Shown: positions 61,569 through 64,000 of the stretch, piece after piece
How positions within the stretch are numbered: the stretch's first letter is position 1
Layout of the letters: each line of letters begins with the position of its first letter
Assembly: GCA_945862495.1 (NCBI GenBank)
Contig: CAMAYM010000002.1
Span: forward strand, 15,028 to 79,027
Direction of reading: 5' to 3'
Length of the DNA: 64,000 nt
Source of the DNA: Bordetella parapertussis
Lineage (GTDB): Bacteria > Pseudomonadota > Gammaproteobacteria > Burkholderiales > Burkholderiaceae_B
Made by a program: the position numbers and the translations under genes
Notes under the pieces: model-generated
The model's input: only the letters and a program-made list of their open reading frames with translations
What the model was told of the DNA's origin: nothing
Database searches by the model: none

Positions 61569-63092
61569 ATGTCCATCACCATTCAAGAAGAAGATTTCGT
61601 CAGTTCGATCGCCGATGCGATCCAGTTCATCAGCTATTACCACCCCGCTGATTACATCAAGCACTTGGCGCGTGCCTATGAGCGCGAGGAAAGCCCCGCA
61701 GCCAAGGATGCGATTGCACAGATTCTGACTAACTCGCGCATGAGCGCTGAGGGGCGACGACCCATTTGTCAGGATACGGGCATCGTCAACGTCTTTTTGA
61801 AAATCGGTATGGACGTACGGTTCAACTCCAAAAAAAGTATTCAGGAGTTGTGCGATGAGGGTGTGCGCCGTGGTTACCTCAATCCTGAAAATCCCTTGCG
61901 TGCGTCTGTGTTGGACGATCCTATTTTCTTGCGTAAAAACACCAAAGACAATACGCCCTGTATCGTCAATGTCGAACTGGTGCAGGGCGACATGGTCGAT
62001 GTACAGGTAGCGGCCAAAGGTGGCGGTTCAGAAAACAAATCCAAGCTCGCCATGTTGAATCCAAACGATTCCATCGTGGACTGGGTCTTGAAAACGGTGC
62101 CCACAATGGGCGCGGGCTGGTGTCCGCCAGGTATGCTTGGTATTGGTGTGGGCGGCACAGCAGAAAAAGCGGTGCTGATGGCCAAGCACTCGTTGATGCA
62201 AGACTTGGATATGTACGAACTGCTTGAGCGCGGTCCAAGTAACAAGCTTGAAGAACTGCGGATTGAGATATATCAAAAGGTCAACGCGCTGGGTATTGGT
62301 GCGCAGGGCTTGGGTGGATTGACGACTGTGCTTGACGTAAAGATCGAGACGTTCGCGACACACGCAGCTTCGTTCCCCGTTGCCATGATTCCTAACTGTG
62401 CCGCGACACGCCATGCCCATTTTGTGCTGGATGGTTCGGGTCCCGCGCATTTGCATCGTCCTTCGTTATCGGACTGGCCGGATGTGCATTGGGCGCCAGA
62501 CTACAAGTCATCAAAGCAAGTTGATCTCAACACGTTGACGCGTGAAGAAGTCGCGAGCTGGAAACCTGGTCAAACCTTGTTGCTCAACGGCAAAATGCTG
62601 ACCGGTCGCGATGCGGCACACAAGCGCATTCAGGATATGCTGGCCAAGGGTGAGCCCTTGCCCGTCGACTTCCAGGGCAAGATGATTTATTACGTGGGTC
62701 CTGTTGATCCCGTTGGTGATGAGGTGGTGGGGCCTGCCGGTCCGACAACTTCGACACGGATGGATAAGTTCACCGACATGATGTTGGAAAAGACGGGCTT
62801 GTTTGCGATGATTGGTAAGGCTGAGCGTGGCCCTGCAACCATAGAGTCAATTCGCAAGCATCAGTCTGCGTATTTGATGGCAGTGGGTGGTGCGGCTTAC
62901 TTAGTGTCCAAGGCCATCCGTGGCGCCAAGGTGATTGGTTTTGAGGATCTAGGCATGGAAGCCATCTACGAATTTGACGTCGTAGATATGCCAGTAACCG
63001 TTGCGGTCGACTCGAAGGGCACATCGGTGCACACCACTGGGCCAAAAGAGTGGTCAGCCAAAATTGCAGGTATTCCTGTGGTGGTAGGTTAA
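61569..63092 (+). CDS. Class I fumarate hydratase, iron-sulfur
   Basis: 507 residues, an oxygen-sensitive 4Fe-4S enzyme that interconverts fumarate and malate in the TCA cycle. The N-terminal alpha half contains GRRPICQDTGIVNVF and GGSENKSKL, then PNCAATRHAHF, and the C-terminal half VGPAGPTTSTRMDKF; cysteines in these regions bind the cluster. Length agrees with fused FumA/FumB-like chains. Its stop is followed within 25 bases by the large inverted repeat. Tartrate dehydratase relatives are possible but less likely. Confidence 0.92.
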   Translation: MSITIQEEDFVSSIADAIQFISYYHPADYIKHLARAYEREESPAAKDAIAQILTNSRMSAEGRRPICQDTGIVNVFLKIGMDVRFNSKKSIQELCDEGVRRGYLNPENPLRASVLDDPIFLRKNTKDNTPCIVNVELVQGDMVDVQVAAKGGGSENKSKLAMLNPNDSIVDWVLKTVPTMGAGWCPPGMLGIGVGGTAEKAVLMAKHSLMQDLDMYELLERGPSNKLEELRIEIYQKVNALGIGAQGLGGLTTVLDVKIETFATHAASFPVAMIPNCAATRHAHFVLDGSGPAHLHRPSLSDWPDVHWAPDYKSSKQVDLNTLTREEVASWKPGQTLLLNGKMLTGRDAAHKRIQDMLAKGEPLPVDFQGKMIYYVGPVDPVGDEVVGPAGPTTSTRMDKFTDMMLEKTGLFAMIGKAERGPATIESIRKHQSAYLMAVGGAAYLVSKAIRGAKVIGFEDLGMEAIYEFDVVDMPVTVAVDSKGTSVHTTGPKEWSAKIAGIPVVVG

Positions 63093-63112
63093 AGAGCATT
63101 GATAGGTTGAGG

Positions 63113-63299
63113 CCATGCGGCGTCTAGCCCTCAGGCGCGCTGTCTATCGAGCCGAAGCCTTGCAGCATTGACGGAAAAAGACGACCCCCTGTCTGAGCGA
63201 AGCGAGTTAGGGGTCGTCTCCGTCAAAGCAAAGGGCCTGAGGGCAGCCTGCGGAGCAGGCCGAGAAAGCCAGCGCGCCTGAGGGCTAGACGCCGCGTGG
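63113..63299. repeat. 187-bp nested inverted repeat between convergent genes
   Basis: The outer arms 63117-63142 and 63270-63295 are 26 bases long and perfectly complementary, and the pairing continues for four more bases (63113-63116 and 63296-63299) with one G-U pair. Inside them is a second hairpin: TGACGG (63169-63174) with CCGTCA (63220-63225) and AGACGACCCC (63179-63188) with GGGGTCGTCT (63210-63219), separated by a four-A bulge. A third small stem, GCCTGC-GGA-GCAGGC (63246-63260), lies on the right side. The transcript would fold into a long branched structure. It lies between fumarase (ends 63092) and a convergent CoA-transferase (ends 63319). It could be a bidirectional terminator, a structured RNA or a mobile repeat; no target duplication is apparent. 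Confidence 0.85.
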
Positions 63300-63318
63300 T
63301 TTTGCATAAGTTAAGCGC

Positions 63319-64000
63319 TCAAAGCGTTCGACCCAGCAATTCCTTTAAAATTTCCTCAGTATGTTGCCCCAGCATAGGTGCTGCCCGGTTGTACTGAACG
63401 GGCGTTGCCGAAAAATTCATTGGGCTTGCGGTCGTAGGTGATGTGCCACCAGTTGGATGTGGAATATTTTTCCAAATCTCACGTGCTTTAACCTGAGGGT
63501 GATCAAACACCTGATCAATCGTTTGAATCGGGCCACAAGGTACACCGACCGCTTCAAGCTTTGCAATCCACACATCACGCTCGCCTGTTGCCATAATTTT
63601 TTCCAAAACCGGAATCAATTCATTACGGTTTAGGATCCGCTGACGATTGGTCACAAACTTTGGGTCGGTCGCATACTCGGGGATGCCGATTGCACCACAG
63701 AACGAACGATATTGTGAGTCGTTACCGACTGCAACGATCATGAATCCATCCGATGTTTTAAATACTTGGTATGGCACTACGTTTTGGTGCGCATTACCCG
63801 CGCGAACTGGGGCTTGGCCAGTTGTCATGTAATTCAAGTTCTGATTTGCCAACATTGAAATATGACAGTCAAGCAGAGCAATGTCGAGATGCTGACCCAA
63901 GCCGCTATGGTTGCGTTCTTGGAGCGCCGCAAGAATACCCACTGACGCATACATACCGGTGATGATGTCGGTGACGGCAACGCCCGCCTTTTGCGGACCT
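63319..64000 (-). CDS. Family III CoA-transferase (CaiB/BaiF type), 3' part, cut by window edge
   Basis: The frame is open from the stop at 63319 to the right edge, about 227 residues; the start lies beyond. At the edge it reads PQKAGVAVTDIITGMYASVGILAAL, the typical middle part of family III CoA-transferases, followed by GDSQYRSFC and CGPIQTIDQVF in the C-terminal half. The catalytic aspartate would be upstream of the visible part, so it cannot be checked. It is convergent with fumarase, across the 187-bp inverted repeat, and is a different gene from the CoA-transferase at 2.3 kb. Confidence 0.9.
   Translation of the reverse strand, partial: GPQKAGVAVTDIITGMYASVGILAALQERNHSGLGQHLDIALLDCHISMLANQNLNYMTTGQAPVRAGNAHQNVVPYQVFKTSDGFMIVAVGNDSQYRSFCGAIGIPEYATDPKFVTNRQRILNRNELIPVLEKIMATGERDVWIAKLEAVGVPCGPIQTIDQVFDHPQVKAREIWKNIPHPTGGTSPTTASPMNFSATPVQYNRAAPMLGQHTEEILKELLGRTL

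Noticed and set aside
1..64000. CRISPR array, tRNA or rRNA gene, prophage or insertion sequence
   Set aside because: No regularly spaced repeats, cloverleaf-like sequence, rRNA stretch, integrase or transposase frame was noticed on either strand. This was judged by eye, so short tRNA genes could be missed.

Overview
The window looks like chromosomal DNA of a betaproteobacterium in the order Burkholderiales, most likely an Alcaligenaceae-type organism. The evidence is gene content and order: lptD-surA-rsmA divergent from amgK-murU, the run glyQ-glyS-gmhB-plsC-ygjP-gloA-glycerate kinase, a Bug-type solute receptor, and many CoA-transferase, enoyl-CoA hydratase and FAH-fold genes. The family assignment is inference from these features. 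I saw no rRNA, tRNA, CRISPR array, prophage or insertion sequence. Genes are tightly packed and no gene-free gap exceeds about 300 bases.

Layout. 1-18.6 kb is mainly catabolic: the end of a histidine phosphatase, uppP, an FAH-fold enzyme, a family III CoA-transferase, an atypical enoyl-CoA hydratase homologue preceded by a tiny upstream ORF, cupin and thioesterase genes, an MFS carrier divergent from an M20 peptidase / D-aminoacylase / HD-like-TPR row, the UvrC-like nuclease cho, an FAD oxidoreductase, a 2-keto-acid hydratase homologue, yaeQ, a haloacid dehalogenase, a short-chain dehydrogenase lacking its catalytic triad, a DsbA/FrnE protein and amtB. 18.8-24.6 kb is an intact RND efflux operon (adaptor, pump, outer membrane lipoprotein). 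It is followed by a kynurenine-formamidase-like hydrolase and a RodZ-like protein.

26.5-28.6 kb carries the remains of a second RND system. The 5' part of a pump gene is joined directly to the 3' part of an outer-membrane-factor gene, which also has two frameshifts. 28.7-34.7 kb holds nitronate monooxygenase, a thiol dioxygenase with a four-domain rhodanese protein (sulfur metabolism), a nucleosidase, a thioesterase, a class-C beta-lactamase-like esterase, and an 82-codon remnant of an Ldh-family dehydrogenase. 34.7-41.6 kb is a catabolic island: cupin, Tat-exported hydrolase, isocitrate/isopropylmalate-type dehydrogenase, AhpD-like protein, LigI-like amidohydrolase, Bug receptor, DapA-family lyase and RraA-like aldolase. 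Together these suggest uptake and aldol cleavage of an unidentified carboxylate.

41.6-63.1 kb is mostly cell-envelope and housekeeping: PAP2 phosphatase, GT9 and GT39 glycosyltransferases and a flippase-like membrane protein (envelope glycolipid modification), a coiled-coil membrane protein, MurU/AmgK (peptidoglycan recycling), LptD/SurA (outer membrane assembly), RsmA, glycerate kinase, GloA, a zinc peptidase, PlsC, GmhB, the two-subunit glycyl-tRNA synthetase, a second enoyl-CoA hydratase, and class I fumarase. A 187-bp nested inverted repeat (63113-63299) separates fumarase from a convergent, edge-truncated CoA-transferase.

The best leads are the large inverted repeat, the SDR with all three catalytic residues replaced, the 16-codon leader ORF overlapping the hydratase gene, the pump/outer-membrane-factor deletion scar, and the 34.7-41.6 kb catabolic island. 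I did not find a clearly new defence or mobile system.
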